Part shown: positions 48,895-60,952 of the stretch, one piece after another | Layout of the letters: each line of letters opens with the position of its first letter | How positions within the stretch are numbered: position 1 is the stretch's first letter | Source: Polytrichum commune | Lineage: Eukaryota > Streptophyta > Polytrichopsida > Polytrichales > Polytrichaceae | Reading direction: 5' to 3' | Length of the DNA stretch: 64,000 nucleotides | NCBI GenBank assembly: GCA_950295325.1 | Contig: OX485806.1 | Coordinates: forward strand, 33,790,001-33,854,000 | Notes under the pieces: model-generated | What the model was told of the DNA's origin: nothing | Databases searched by the model: none | The model's input: the letters and a program-made list of their open reading frames with translations, nothing else | Translations under genes and position numbers: made by a program

Positions 48895-50100
48895 GCCCAT
48901 GCCATGTAGAATCAAACTCCGGTTGAATCCAAGGGTCAGATCTGGATGCTGAGATGTACAGAATGCAAGTCAATTTAATATGCCAATCCGATTGTAACCA
49001 ATTCAAGAGATAAGCAGCGCACCCATCAAGGTCGATTTCCCCGTCAAAAGAAGGTCAATCTACTCCCATCAAGGAGCAATGAAGACATGGCAAAAGTTGA
49101 TTTTGAAACAATACTGGGAAAATTTATCTCGGCCATTGTAGTGGAATGCAGACTGGGACTGGAGTAATGGTTTAGGTTACATGTAATTAGGGTTTGCTGA
49201 ACAACCAATGAATCAGTGCTTGCGAAATATTTCCGAACGACCCACAGGAGTCTGGAGTTGGGTTAGGCTTTTCGTTTTACAAAATACCGATCGATTTGAT
49301 ATGCCAACCAGTTGCGACCAATTCAACCATTTTGTGGATGTGGTTTTTCCTGGTCAGAAGAAGACCACTCTGAAACCTGCTATGAATCAATCGGCAATGA
49401 ACCATTCGCACGACATGGGAGAAATTAATTTGAAACAAGATGGAGAAGAGCTCGGCATTTACGAAGCAACACAGACTGGGAGTGGAGTAATAGTTTAGGT
49501 TATAGCCTGTAATTAGGTCTGCTGAAAGACCAATGACTCTAGTGTTTTCAAAATAATTGCCAAAGACACATGGGAGTCCAGAATCGGATCAGGGTTTTCG
49601 ATGTGCAAAATATGTATCGTTTGGATCTGCCAACTGGTTGCAACCAATTCAACCATTTTGGCGATGTGATTTTTTTCCTGGCAAAAATAAGACCGCTTTG
49701 AAACTTACTCCGTCAGGGGGGCGATCAATCAATGAAGCATACGCAAGATATTGGCAAAAGTGACTGTAAAACAAGATGGTAAAGCGAACTCAATGTTTAC
49801 GAAGCAACACAGACTGGGAGTGGAGCAATGATTTAGGTTGTGGGTAATGAATTAGGTTTGCTTAAAGACCAATGCATTGAGTGCTTTTGAAATATCTCTC
49901 AAAGACACCCAAGGAGTCCAGAATCAGATCAGGCTGTCTGATGTACAGAATACACATCAATTTGATATGCCCAGAGGTTGAAACCAGTTTGTCAGTGTGG
50001 TTTATTCGAGTCAAAAGAAGGCTACAGATCTGAAACCTACTCCGTCAAGGGGGCCAATCAAGCAATGAACAATCATATCCAAGACATTGCAAAAGTGGGG
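48895..50100 (+). repeat. Fourfold tandem duplication of the COQ8 start region
   Basis: Four diverged units of about 320-340 bp share GGAGTCCAGAATCAGATCAGG, TTTGATATGCC, ACCAATTCAACCATTTTG, AGACTGGGAGTGGAGTAAT and GACCAATG. Homologous ATG codons fall at 49,079, 49,397, 49,732 and 50,065; only the last continues into the COQ8 frame. Each unit thus resembles the 5' leader plus first codons of COQ8. Confidence 0.8.
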
Positions 50101-53100
50101 ACAGGAGTCGGGCTGGTGATCAAGGAGATTATCGACAGTGTCGGATTCAAGTATCCCGGCTCTTCCACAGGGAAAACACTAAAGAAATTGAGACTCCATG
50201 CCACGGACATGGTGATTGGCCTCACTCAAGGCCCCAAACACACAAAACTACAAGGTCAGCAAGGTCAAAGGAAGGAGGACCTCTCGTTGCATCCTGAGCA
50301 ACCAGAGCATCTTTTTATTCCCAAGAAGGCTAGAAAACCTAAACAAGAGTTCATCAAGTTTTCATATGATATAGGCCTAGACTCCCCGTCGCAGAGACTC
50401 GGCCTACCAAGCATAGGTTCTCTCGAAGGAGAGCAATTATCGAACACAAGAAGAGCTCCAAGCCCTCATCGTAAGTCGCAACCCGAAGATTTCAACGGCA
50501 GCAGGAAGGCTGCGACTGATGCAGCCATCCGAACAGGTATGTACATTCCGACGCAGATAGAATTGCTCTCAATAGAGTTATATATCTTTCGATTCAACCA
50601 GAGTTTTTGGTCGCGTGTTGCTTGTTTTGCATACAATATTTTCCATGTTCTGTAAGTTTTTGGTGCATGCTTGGAGTCGGCGTGGAGGTTTGAACAAAGA
50701 ACATTCCACAACGGTTCATTGGGGGGCCAAACTCATTTGAGGCAGCTCTTGGGATATCAAATTGAGCTTGGTCTTAAATGAACCGATACAGAAAGTTCTT
50801 CGTTCAAACCTCCACACCGACTCCAAGCATGCACCAAAGACTTACATTACATGGAAAGTATTGTATGCAAAACAACCAACTCGTGACCAAAACTCCGGTT
50901 GATTCAAAGGATACCTTTATTGTCCAATCACGCTCTGTCTAATTCAACACGACTGTTAGTCTGAGTCGGTTGCTTTGCATACATCAACACCTTCCATGTT
51001 TGGTAGGTTTTTGGTGCAGGCTTGGAGATAGTGCAGAGGTTTCAACGAAGAAACATCCTACATCAGTTCGTGTGAGGATCAAACTCATTTTCACACGTCA
51101 AGAGGTGCTTAAACGAGTTTGACCCTCAACGAACCGAAATAGGTCAGTCTTCATTTTTATTTAAACACTACCTCCGAGAACACGACGCAAGTGGCAAGAA
51201 AGTTTAGACATTGTATGCAAAGCAACCAATGGAAAGCCATAGGCAGCCAACTCCCAACAAAAAAAGTCCCATTGAGTTAAAGGATGCCTCTATTGTCCAA
51301 ATATTCTCAGCATGTTGTTACTGTATACTATTAATTTTTTCATGCATTACCGGGGGTTGTTCATGGCAGTGTGAAGTTCCTATTTGATCTCTAAAACTTT
51401 AGACTCATTCATACTATGCAATTTTCTTCCGGTTGTGCGATAGACTTCAGTGTGAGGACGGCCGAGTTTTCTGAGGCAAAGAGCGCTACTCCAAGAGCAA
51501 GTCCCATAAAGATCACCAAACGCAGAGAAATACGAGTTCCTTCAACTCCACTTGGACGTGTGTTGGGGTGGGCCGCCTCCTCTCTTTTGTGCAATGTGTT
51601 GAAGTTTTGTTTCCTTGTTTGTTCCCCGAGGGGGTGGATGCTTCATTGGAAACCTAAACGACGTGCGTGGGTCACTATGAAATTAAATCCCCTATATATG
51701 AGAAGTTTACAGAGAAAAACAAATGTATACGTACTAACGGTAGGCTAGGAAATGGATTCATGTATTTATGCTAAAATTTTCATTTAATGTGGTAAATGTC
51801 TCTGCTACATATGTGAAATATGAACCATGTTCGAAATAGGCTTTTATTGCATATAGAACCACTGTCAATTTCTAATTGAAAAGTCATTGAACATTTTTCC
51901 GCCCATACATATCATGCAACTCAAGGATTGCATCAAACAAACAAAGGCAAGAGCACAATAACGTAGCCTTAATCCAAAAAGCAAAAACTCAAGGGTGCCC
52001 ATGAGCACTCCAAGAGCCTCCAGTTTGTAAAAACCTAGAACCCGAATGCAAACCCTACCAAGATTGAACATCGTAACCATTAAGGACTATTACCATACGA
52101 CAACAATGGATGAAAACGTGAATTGGATGAAACTAACACATCTATTGTTAAATACTTTCTCTTAAACATCAAGGCCCTCTTTCGTACATCTAGCCTTACT
52201 TTAAAAGAATTAACAACCATTCTGTATGTACAAACTCGAGAAAAATAACACCTCTCCCTTATGTATCCTACGTACGCTAATGCCTCAAATAATACCCCTT
52301 CTTACACTCATGTTAGTTCGTACATGGTATGAAGAATCCACCCTCAGGTTTGTTCCTCCATCCCAGGACCTCATCATCGAGGCTCTATCCACTTGACACA
52401 TGTTATCAATACATTCCACAATGCACATGCCCTAACCTCACCAAAACGTGTACTAAAACCCTGGGGAAGAAAGGGAAATGGATGTACTGCCAACACTTTC
52501 ATCAAGTATGTGTTTGAATTCGTATGCAATGTGAGCTTTGCCAATGACAAGTTCATTCACGACCCAATGTACACCTAACACAACAAGGCCATGCAACTTG
52601 CTGAGTTTGCCAAAGTTATGAAACACTCGTAGGGATCGTTTTGTAAGGTTTGCACATCGACATGGACAATCATGACTGCTGCAAAATTCTTGCAAAATCA
52701 TCTGTAGGTGCACATATTGAAAATTGTATGCCGCATAATTACCCCCCTCCCCCAAACCAAACATCGCGGCAGCCTCACTCACAGAAATGCTGTATAACTA
52801 TGCACCTGCCGTGAGATGTATCACGAGTGCTCGTGATGTTGAAGAGATGAGGAATTTTGTGGTTAAAAGAATGCTGCGGGATCTTTGCTCCCCTTATTCA
52901 ACAACGCACAACTTGTGGTATTAGAACAGGGTGCAAATCACACCACATGTGTATATATGTTACAATCCTCTTGAAAGTGCGTCTAATTTGGCAGGTTTGC
53001 AGGGTTGGGAGCTGGGCTTGCATGGGGGACGATCCAAGAATCGGCGAAGAGGATGTGGCAAGGGCAGGTGCCGGGTCCGGCGATTCTTCCCCCACTTCTA

Positions 53101-56100
53101 ACCGATGCGAATGCGGAGCGTGTGGCTTTGGCATTGTGTCGAATGCGGGGAGCGGCTCTCAAAGTGGGCCAAATGATCAGCATTCAGGACGAGTCCCTGG
53201 TTCCAGCTCCTGTGAGTTCAAACATTTCGACGAACAACCAACAGTCTGCCTCACCCACAAAATATTCTTTCACTCCACGGGACTTGTAAAAGCAGCTCTA
53301 CTTTCTAATTTTGAAGCTGGTTGTTCCATCGGTTGTTTTGCATACGAAACTAACAATTTCTTTCTACTCGTGGTGCATGCTTGGAGGTAGACGTGTTTGA
53401 ATTTGAATGAAGGAAAACCGTTTTTTTCTTCAGTTTGTTGAGGGTGAAACTCGCTTTAACACCTCTTGGCATGCCGACATGAGTTTGACATGAGTTTGAT
53501 CCTTGACGAACCAATATAGAATGTTCTCTGTTCAAACCTCCACACTACCTCCAAGCATGCACCGAAAACTAAACACGGAAGGTGTTGATATATGCAAAAC
53601 AACCCACTCCCAACCACAAGTCATGTCAAGTTGAAGGAGAACTCTAATATCTGATGTTTGTAATTCGGTCAAAATATTAGTCCATTTTATTTTAGGGTTT
53701 GGGAGTTTATGTTTCTTTTGAGTTGTGACATGGTGATGTGATGTGATTTGTATCCCATGAAGCACACGAGATGGATTGTGATAGAGGAAAAGGGAATGGT
53801 AGATTGAGTGTGCCCATGTCCATTTCTGTAGAAATTCTCTTTGGAGCCGCGACAAGATTCGAACACCATTCTCACCTGGTTAATTTTGATGGCAGATCCT
53901 TCAGGCTCTCGAAAGAGTAAGGCAGGGTGCCGACATCATGCCAAAGGAGCAGTTACTGAAAGTCATAGAACAAGAACTAGGCCCAAATTGGCGAAGTCGA
54001 GTGCGGTCATTCGATGAGGAACCAATTGCCGCAGCCAGCATAGGTCAGGTGAGATGTCATCTCCGTCCCTTGAGTTGCAAAAATTGGGATTCAACTCTTC
54101 CTTGTCGTGCAACCTCTCCACTACATTGAATACAAATGCTAGAAAAGTTTATAAATCAAGCAACCCTTTTGAGAACCCGGTTATGACTAGTAGCCACAAC
54201 ACCCTGGGCAGGTTCAACCGGGAGGCCGAGCCCAGCCCAAGGTGTCAAGGTTACTGACCGTAACATGTATCTTCAAGAGGATACCCAACATAACCCATAA
54301 TATGGGGATGTTGAGCTAGTCGATGTTGAGAGCCCATCGGGTTTTGCTCTGCTAGTTCACTCTGAACTACAGTCCACCCTCTATAAATGTTACACCTATA
54401 GGTGTTAACCCTCTCTAAATGTTAACTTTCTTCTACTCCCCACATATTGCACACTATAAATGTTAAACGTGTTAACTGTTAACAAAATGGTACTCCCTTC
54501 TTTGTAAATTTGACTCTATAAATGTTAACGAATGAAATACAACCATAATATGGATGATAAAAACTACACATCCAGTTACATTCCTCTCTCTCTCTCTCAC
54601 CATGATTTGTAAACTTGATATTGAATAAAGTTTTGATTGGGTTTGCAATTTTATGAATGGTATTCTCTCACAAGGACTCTTCACAATTGCTTATATTTAT
54701 AAATGTTAAGATTTGTATATTGCTCAAAAGAGTAATTTTATATTTTTTAATTGTTAACACCTCTATAAATGTTAACTTTGATCCACTCCCGAGGGTTAAC
54801 ATTTATAGAGGGTAGACTATATAAACTTATGAACCACTAATCCTTTTGGGGAGCGCAATTATGGCAGTACACGGTGTCTTAGGTAGATTCCGACTGGGAT
54901 GTTGAGTGTGGCCAAGGTCCCCAACATAACTGGTATTATGAGGATGTCGAGTCATTGGTGTTGGGAGCCAATCGGATCTACGCCGGAACTTCACCCGGAA
55001 CTATATATTCACAACGAACTACACTAAATATGATATTCAGTGTCACCAATTCTAATTGTCTTGCTCAATACTAATCGTAAACCGCAGTTTTGTGTCACCA
55101 AGACTAAATGTTAACCCAACGTTATTTGTCATTCCTTGTAAAATCTGGGGTGGATTATAGATTTACAGTGTTGCAAGTACCTTGTACTGTCACTTACCAA
55201 GTGATTTTTCATCCAAATTTCAATCATCCACAATGATATTTCATAAAAAGTTGTTGACAAGAGAAGGTAGGGTTATGGCCAATGGAGGAACTCATCCATC
55301 ATCCATGACAATATTTGTTCACTTATTCATAAGAAGTGTCATCTGAAAAGTTACCATAGTGACATAAAACACCATATGACAACTGAACATTATATTTAGT
55401 GTACTATCGAACTACTATCGATGATTAAGTCAGTTGAATCGGTGCGGGTGGGAGACGTGCTTGAGGAGACTGCCTGCTCTTAAACCAACCAAAAGTTGCC
55501 CTAGCAGCAAGACTTGGCCATAAATTGGTCACGAAAAGCTTACCATCCAACTTCACAGGGTGTTGCAGAGTATGTTCAGATAGGTGTCTGATACCAGGGC
55601 CACACCAAAAACCTCAGCAGCTCCAGTAGACAGAAACACCAGCCCTACATATTCTCCGGGAATACAGGGCTGGGATTTCAGATGGCTGGAGCTACTGGAG
55701 TGGTTGGAAGAAGGCGGGTATCCTGCAACCAGCAGCTCCAGCCATCTGAAATCCCAGCCCTGTATTCCCAGAGAATACGTAGGGCTGGTGTTTCTGGCTG
55801 GGCCTACCGGTGTGGCCCTGGTATGAGAGTTTCTGCTCTTTGTGATTGTTGTATTTGGAAGATATTAAAGCTTATGATGAACGAATGTAAAGAAAGAGGT
55901 TTCTTACTTCACATCTGTTTCTTGCTTCTGTTGAGCGTGCACAGGTTCACCGTGCAGTCACGAAAGAGGGCAAAGAGGTGGCAATGAAGGTGCAGTATCC
56001 AGGAGTTGCCAATAGTATTAACAGTGACATCGACAACGTGAAGACGTTGTTGTACTATACAAATCTCATCCCCGAAGGTCTTTACCTTGAACAAGCGATG

Positions 56101-58678
56101 AAGGTCAGTTCGAGAGAGTTGCTCGTAACATTACTAAGCCTCATGCTCCCCTCATCCATTCTAATGAATGAGATGCCATGTTCCATGGGGACCTTTCTAT
56201 GGCACCGGGACTGTAGCCGTCAAGTTTTTGATAATCACAACATCTTTATTCCCGGCCCTTGGTCAAATCATTCCCCTACCTAGGGTACGTGGAAGGTGGA
56301 GTTTAATAACCCTTGACTTCGTAAGAGGTCATACTTGGGTTTATGAATGACTCGTGAAGGCAAATTCATCCAAAAGGAAGGTGTTACAAAGGTCTCACAA
56401 TAAGTATCATTGTGTTGGTTCCTCATGAGGATTTTTTTGTCGATGGCAATGATCGATTACCAATATGAAGAGATGGTTGTGCCCAAGAGGTTTTGATATC
56501 AAAAATGAACTAACATTTCCCTTTGTTGATACATTACTATATATAGGAACATTATTATTATTTTGATTGAAAATTGTCAATTTTTTATGGACTCTTTTCC
56601 TTACCTCAAAGTGTATATATGTTCTCAACATAATCTTCAAAATTTGGACTATAATTTTATTGCTATGTTTATCACAATTTCTTCAAGTTTAATGATTCTA
56701 AATCGATCATGAAAATCACTAATTATTGCTACCGTATAGATGTGATTTTAAAATTGTTAGCAACAACTTTTCCTTTAGGTACAATAAAACATTGAGGTCT
56801 AGATAGCTTAGTTTTAGATGATCTAATGAAACAACAACATGCTCTAGGAAGTTCAAGGTTAAGAATGTTAATTTCAAGCAATGGCTACATGATACGCAAA
56901 TGGTTTGTCCAAGATACATGCCTGATAGTTGAAATCACATTACAAAAATATCTCAAGCAAGATCATTTGTCGATGTGGTGACCCAATTGAGAAGTCAGGC
57001 CGAGAAAGAATGGTACATTGCACTAAGAACAGTTCATATGTGTAGGTCGCAAAGGATGAGATGGCTAGGGAGTGTGACTACAAGTTGGAGGCAGAGAACC
57101 AGAAGAAATACCGGGAGTTATTGAAACATGATAAGGCATTCTATGTGCCCATGGTGTATGATGAGTTTTCCAGCAGACGAATTCTTACTACAGAGCTTGT
57201 TAGAGGTTATTATCCCCCTTTCCATGTTTACATTGTTAACAGAAGTTTTCAAATATGATGAGGCATGGTTAATTCTTAAATGCTCTCTCTCTCTCTCTCT
57301 TGTTGATTGACCTCGCTGCTTTGATAATTGGTCCACAAATTTAAAATGCTTGTGTATAAGTGTATAAGATGATGCAGGGATTCCTATTGACAAAGTAGCT
57401 AAGCTAAATCAAGGAGTCCGGAATCATGTTGGGTCAGAGCTCCTAAACCTCACACTGAGGGAGCTTTTTGTCTTTCGCTTCATGCAGGTAAGATTAGCTT
57501 CTACTAGTGTCCCTTCCATTTTCCTTCAAGTAAACTTGCCTGAATCAATCACAACTATCTGGACACCTATATTTGAGTGGCATGCGGTTAGGCATGGATC
57601 TAAGAAGTAGCACCAGAAAGACATGTGTTTAAGAAGGATTGAATTACATGCTCAAAACATGCTAACCTTTCTACTCTCAATAGTCAACATGATTGGGGGA
57701 CCTATATGACCACTTAATGAGCACGAGAATCTTCACTTTGATAATGAACAGATATTCACATAAACTCCAAAAATTATGATGCACATGACTATGGGCACGA
57801 TTTGGATTTGCTAATCATCCTGCACTAATTGCATGTTTAATATCTTACGAGTAGTAGGTGGATAGAGAAAGTATCCATCTAAGGCACATCTACATTCCAA
57901 ATTCTTCAAAAAGAATAAAAAGAAAGAAAGCCAAAAAGGAAGAAAGGGAAGTCTTCATTTCTATTATCATTGGAGTTGGTGCCCTGACGCACTGAAATAA
58001 ATGTACCTGTACAACCCAATGTTCTAATGGCACTGCTGGACTCCACCTATTATTGCAGACGGATCCAAATTGGGGAAATTTCTTGTATGATGAAGACACA
58101 GGAAAACTCAATCTCATTGATTTTGGAGCTGCTCGCGACTATCCCAAGCACTTCATTGACAACTACCTAAGGATGGTGAGTGTAGCACAGAAATTTTAAG
58201 TGGTTCTAACAGCAATTTAAGTGAATCCCTTTCCTACTTCAATTGAAAACCTCACTCAAATGTATTCTGTGCGCAGATTCACGCATGCGCCACTGAAAAT
58301 CGTCCACAAATCATCCACGCTTCCATTCAATTGGGCTTCTTAACAGGGTTAGAGCCTAAGGTTATGCTGGAGGCACATACACAGGCAGCTATAGTGATTG
58401 GAGTTCCGTTTCAAAAGCCAGGACCTTTTGATTTTTGTACTAGCAATATGCCCAAACAAGTTATAGATTTGGGGCCAACCATGTTAAAACATCGTCTTAC
58501 ACCTCCACCCGAAGAGGGCTACAGTTTGCACAGGAAGCTGTCTGGTACATTTCTTGCTTGCAAGAAAATTGGTGCAGTAGTTAGGTGTAGAGAGATGTTC
58601 ATGCAAGTATACAACAACTACAAATTCTCAGACAATAATGGATTTGATCACAAAAGAACAGCTGGATACAGGGTATAA
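50065..58678 (+). CDS. COQ8: COQ8/ABC1-like atypical kinase (UbiB family)
   Basis: Nine exons: 50,065-50,536; 51,444-51,567; 52,995-53,211; 53,896-54,048; 55,945-56,103; 57,046-57,205; 57,378-57,487; 58,059-58,175; 58,277-58,678. Phases agree and give 637 residues. Key family marks: [15 protein letters not shown], the KxGQ motif (ALKVGQM, K255), the alanine-rich loop AAASIGQ (316-322), the conserved lysine in VAMKVQ (K337), QTDPNWGNF (D467, N472) and LIDFGAARD (D486). COQ8 proteins are mitochondrial and support coenzyme Q synthesis in the COQ complex, probably through ATPase activity. The C-terminal [17 protein letters not shown] is typical of plant COQ8. The 5' border of exon 2 could instead be 51,451 with a shifted exon 1 donor. 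An in-frame ATG at 49,978 would add 29 residues, but it lies further inside the repeated leader. Confidence 0.94.
50567..50930 (+). mobile_element. Long-TIR MITE family M, copy C (COQ8 intron 1)
   Basis: Inverted arms run from TTCGATTCAACCAGAG and TTTTGCATACAATATTTTCC through GCATGCTTGGAGTCGGCGTG to the centre and back (CACACCGACTCCAAGCATGC). Arms are about 150 bp with scattered mismatches. Confidence 0.85.
50937..51305 (+). mobile_element. Long-TIR MITE family M, copy D (COQ8 intron 1)
   Basis: It directly follows copy C, so almost all of COQ8 intron 1 consists of two family members in tandem. Phrases: GGTTGCTTTGCATACAT, CTTGGAGATAGTGCAGAGG, ATCAAACTCATTTTCACACG and GTTTGACCCTCAACGAACCG. 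More diverged than B or C. Confidence 0.75.
51630..52345 (-). mobile_element. TIR transposon family T, copy 2 (COQ8 intron 2)
   Basis: Ends GGGGGTGGATGCTTCAT and ATGAAGAATCCACCCTC match copy 1 at 29,348-29,942 in opposite orientation. The interior is longer by about 120 bp. Non-coding. Confidence 0.65.
53285..53660 (+). mobile_element. Long-TIR MITE family M, copy E (COQ8 intron 3)
   Basis: Phrases GGTGCATGCTTGGAGGTAGA, GGGTGAAACTCGCTTTAACA, ACGAACCAATATAGAATGTT and CTCCAAGCATGCACCGAAAA mark the element; the outer arms share TTGTTTTGCATACGA and ATATGCAAAACAACC. It most resembles copy A. Confidence 0.75.
54370..54829. mobile_element. 460-bp pogo-like (Emigrant/Lemi-type) MITE
   Basis: The left end CAGTCCACCCTCTATAAATG and right end CATTTATAGAGGGTAGACTA are inverted and flanked by TA on both sides. 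CAGT...CTCTATAAAT ends with TA duplication are the mark of plant pogo-like MITEs. Extra CTATAAATGTTAAC motifs lie inside. It is in COQ8 intron 4. Confidence 0.8.
55588..55830. mobile_element. GC-rich foldback element (COQ8 intron 4)
   Basis: Two arms of about 105 bp, with GATACCAGGGCCACACC, AGAAACACCAGCCCTAC, AATACAGGGCTGGGATTTCA and GATGGCTGGAGCT, are nearly reverse complements around a 20-25 bp loop. It is clearly richer in GC than its surroundings. Likely a MITE; no second copy in the window. Confidence 0.8.
57545..57900 (+). repeat. Dispersed repeat G, copy 3 (COQ8 intron 7)
   Basis: Recognised by CTGGACACCTATATTTGAGT, CTCAATAGTCAACATGATTG, GAGAATCTTCACTTTGATAA and GGATTTGCTAATCATCC. Confidence 0.65.
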
Positions 58679-58679
58679 A

Positions 58680-60950
58680 TTTGCTCTTAAAGACTTCACT
58701 ATTCAATCTCCAGGCACAGAAGGTTTCGGAGTGTCATGTAAAGAGAAAAAAAGTCTTCAACTAGAATTTTGTACAGCTACGAATTGAGCAGCTTACTGAC
58801 TTTTTGAAGTGTTTGGATCGACAAAACTAGAGGCTCTGTAATCACACAAAATGTTATTGTGTGTGAAGTGGTTCGGATACTTCACCCTACGAATATTGTT
58901 CAGGGAGTTGGAAACCTGAAATGACGACTTTGTCAGTCAGAAGGGCCCCTGTTAGAGGCATCAAATTCCAATACATTGTAAGGTTGAATTTAAGACCCTG
59001 CAAGTGCTTGCCCTGCAAAACAAACGCCACAAATCAAGGATGATTTCCCAAATGCCATCATTGGAGCACCATCCAATTTGCATCAAAATACTGGGTGTAC
59101 TTGAGAATATTGAGCAACTTCCAAGCTGCTTGTACTATGTGAATAAGAGCGAACAACTTACTTGAAAAGAGTAAGTGAAAGGTCCGTCCCGTTGTGTTTT
59201 GAAGACTTCTTGTGTGAGAACTAGGTGCTGAATTTTCGTGTCTTCTTTCTTCTCAATAATTGTATCCCACAAAGTAACCTGCCAAAGGATCAAACTTCAA
59301 GAAACATTACGACTATATGGCTTACAATGCATCTGCCACTCTGCTGGTGGTGCACATATAAGATAATCATGCAGCATTAGCATCTAGCTAGCTAAAATCT
59401 GCAAACCAAGGAACTTAAAGGAATACAAAACGGTGGATAATGAAAAACATCAGATGTCAGGAACTCATACCTGATTGAAACCCATTTCTGGACTTGTATA
59501 TTCAGCTACTACGAAGACAAAAACCTGGACAAGTAATGTCACTGTTAGGGTTTTGTCAAATTTTAGTCACGCAGATTATGCACTTCTTACACCCCAACAA
59601 AGGAGTTTTCTTAGTAGCACCAACCACATTGCAACTGCAAACAAGCGGCAAGATGAAAGACAATTCCCAAATGCAAAAATGGAAAAAGAAGATAACTTCC
59701 CTCCAAGTAAACCCTGAACCCTAAATTTCTCTGACCTTCAAACGAGTCATTCAATGTGTCTCTGCATTTTGGACTCTATTAGCTTTGACCAACACTAAAT
59801 CCAAATTCCAAGGGTGGAGAGTGAACCTGTTTGGTATTCCATGTAAATACAGACTCCAAGTCCGCTGTGATATTAAGTAACAGTTTAATCTGCAACAGAG
59901 AACATGTTGAGTGAGCACGCGAAAAGTGCTCCAGAGTATGCTAAGTCCAGCATACCTCGTCCTCAACAAGCGTAAAGTTGAGAAAAACCAACAACCCATC
60001 TTCCCTACCTAGTAATATCATCCCCCTCTACCTATCACTTTCCCCTTTTTTTCATCCTCTTTTTGGTCAACCCAATAAAAGGTAGACTACACCCCCTCAA
60101 CCACAATCAAGAGCAAGGACTCTTGATTGTTGGTGAATTTCTCACCTCGGTATCCACACGACAATGTTTTTCCCTTTGCTAAGTCCAACATTCTGTAAAA
60201 TCATCGGAATTATGCGATGATGTAAACTACTCAAGATCTTAAGATGTGTCACAACAGATGGTATGCGACAATGTACACTACTGAGATTGGCTACAAACAC
60301 AAGATTAGTGAGCCATCTTAACCATTCTTAAGACCAATTCTGAAATGTTGTGGAAGGTGACTTTACTATTTGCAGTTTGATTTTCTTCATATCTGCCAGC
60401 TGGCATAATGATGCAATGTTTGGCAAAGGGTCAGGATTACACCCTCTGAACAATGGCGTGTCATGAAGTCCTACATACCTTATACTTCTGCTCATGGAAA
60501 TCATCATCTTAACTTACAAGCGACCAAGGTAGTCAAATCTGGCAAAGCTAATACAAAATTGCATTTCACCCAAAACAGGAATTACAATAAGGGTCAGATC
60601 CTTACCCTATCTTCCCCATTGGTTAACCTTTGCAGAGGTCCAGTCTTCACCACCTGCAACATTCCCAAACAAGAACAAAACCCAGTAGACACGGATCAGG
60701 GCTTGTCTTTCTTCAGATTATCAATATTAGCAATTAAGACCCACTGCTTCAACAATCATATCCTTTACGTTGCGACGAACTGCATTTAGAGAAGAGAATG
60801 AAATGAAATAAGTATCAAGACTACTTCAACTTTGGAAAGATTGCATAACATTCTTGAGCCTTGTAAGGATGCTCCCTTTCTGTTCTGGCTTCGAGAATAA
60901 ATTTCTAAGAATCTTCAATGCCGAGCATAGTCAAGTGGCCAGCTCTCATT
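58680..60950. other. 3' flank of COQ8 without recognised gene
   Basis: The first part is probably COQ8 3' untranslated sequence. Several frames of 60-108 codons lack motifs. I see nothing else that I can support. Confidence 0.4.
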
Positions 60951-60952
60951 AG

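Noticed and set aside
52857-53390. 177-codon ORF overlapping COQ8 exon 3
   Set aside because: It is in a different frame from the conserved FAGLGAG...KVGQ sequence and is a shadow.
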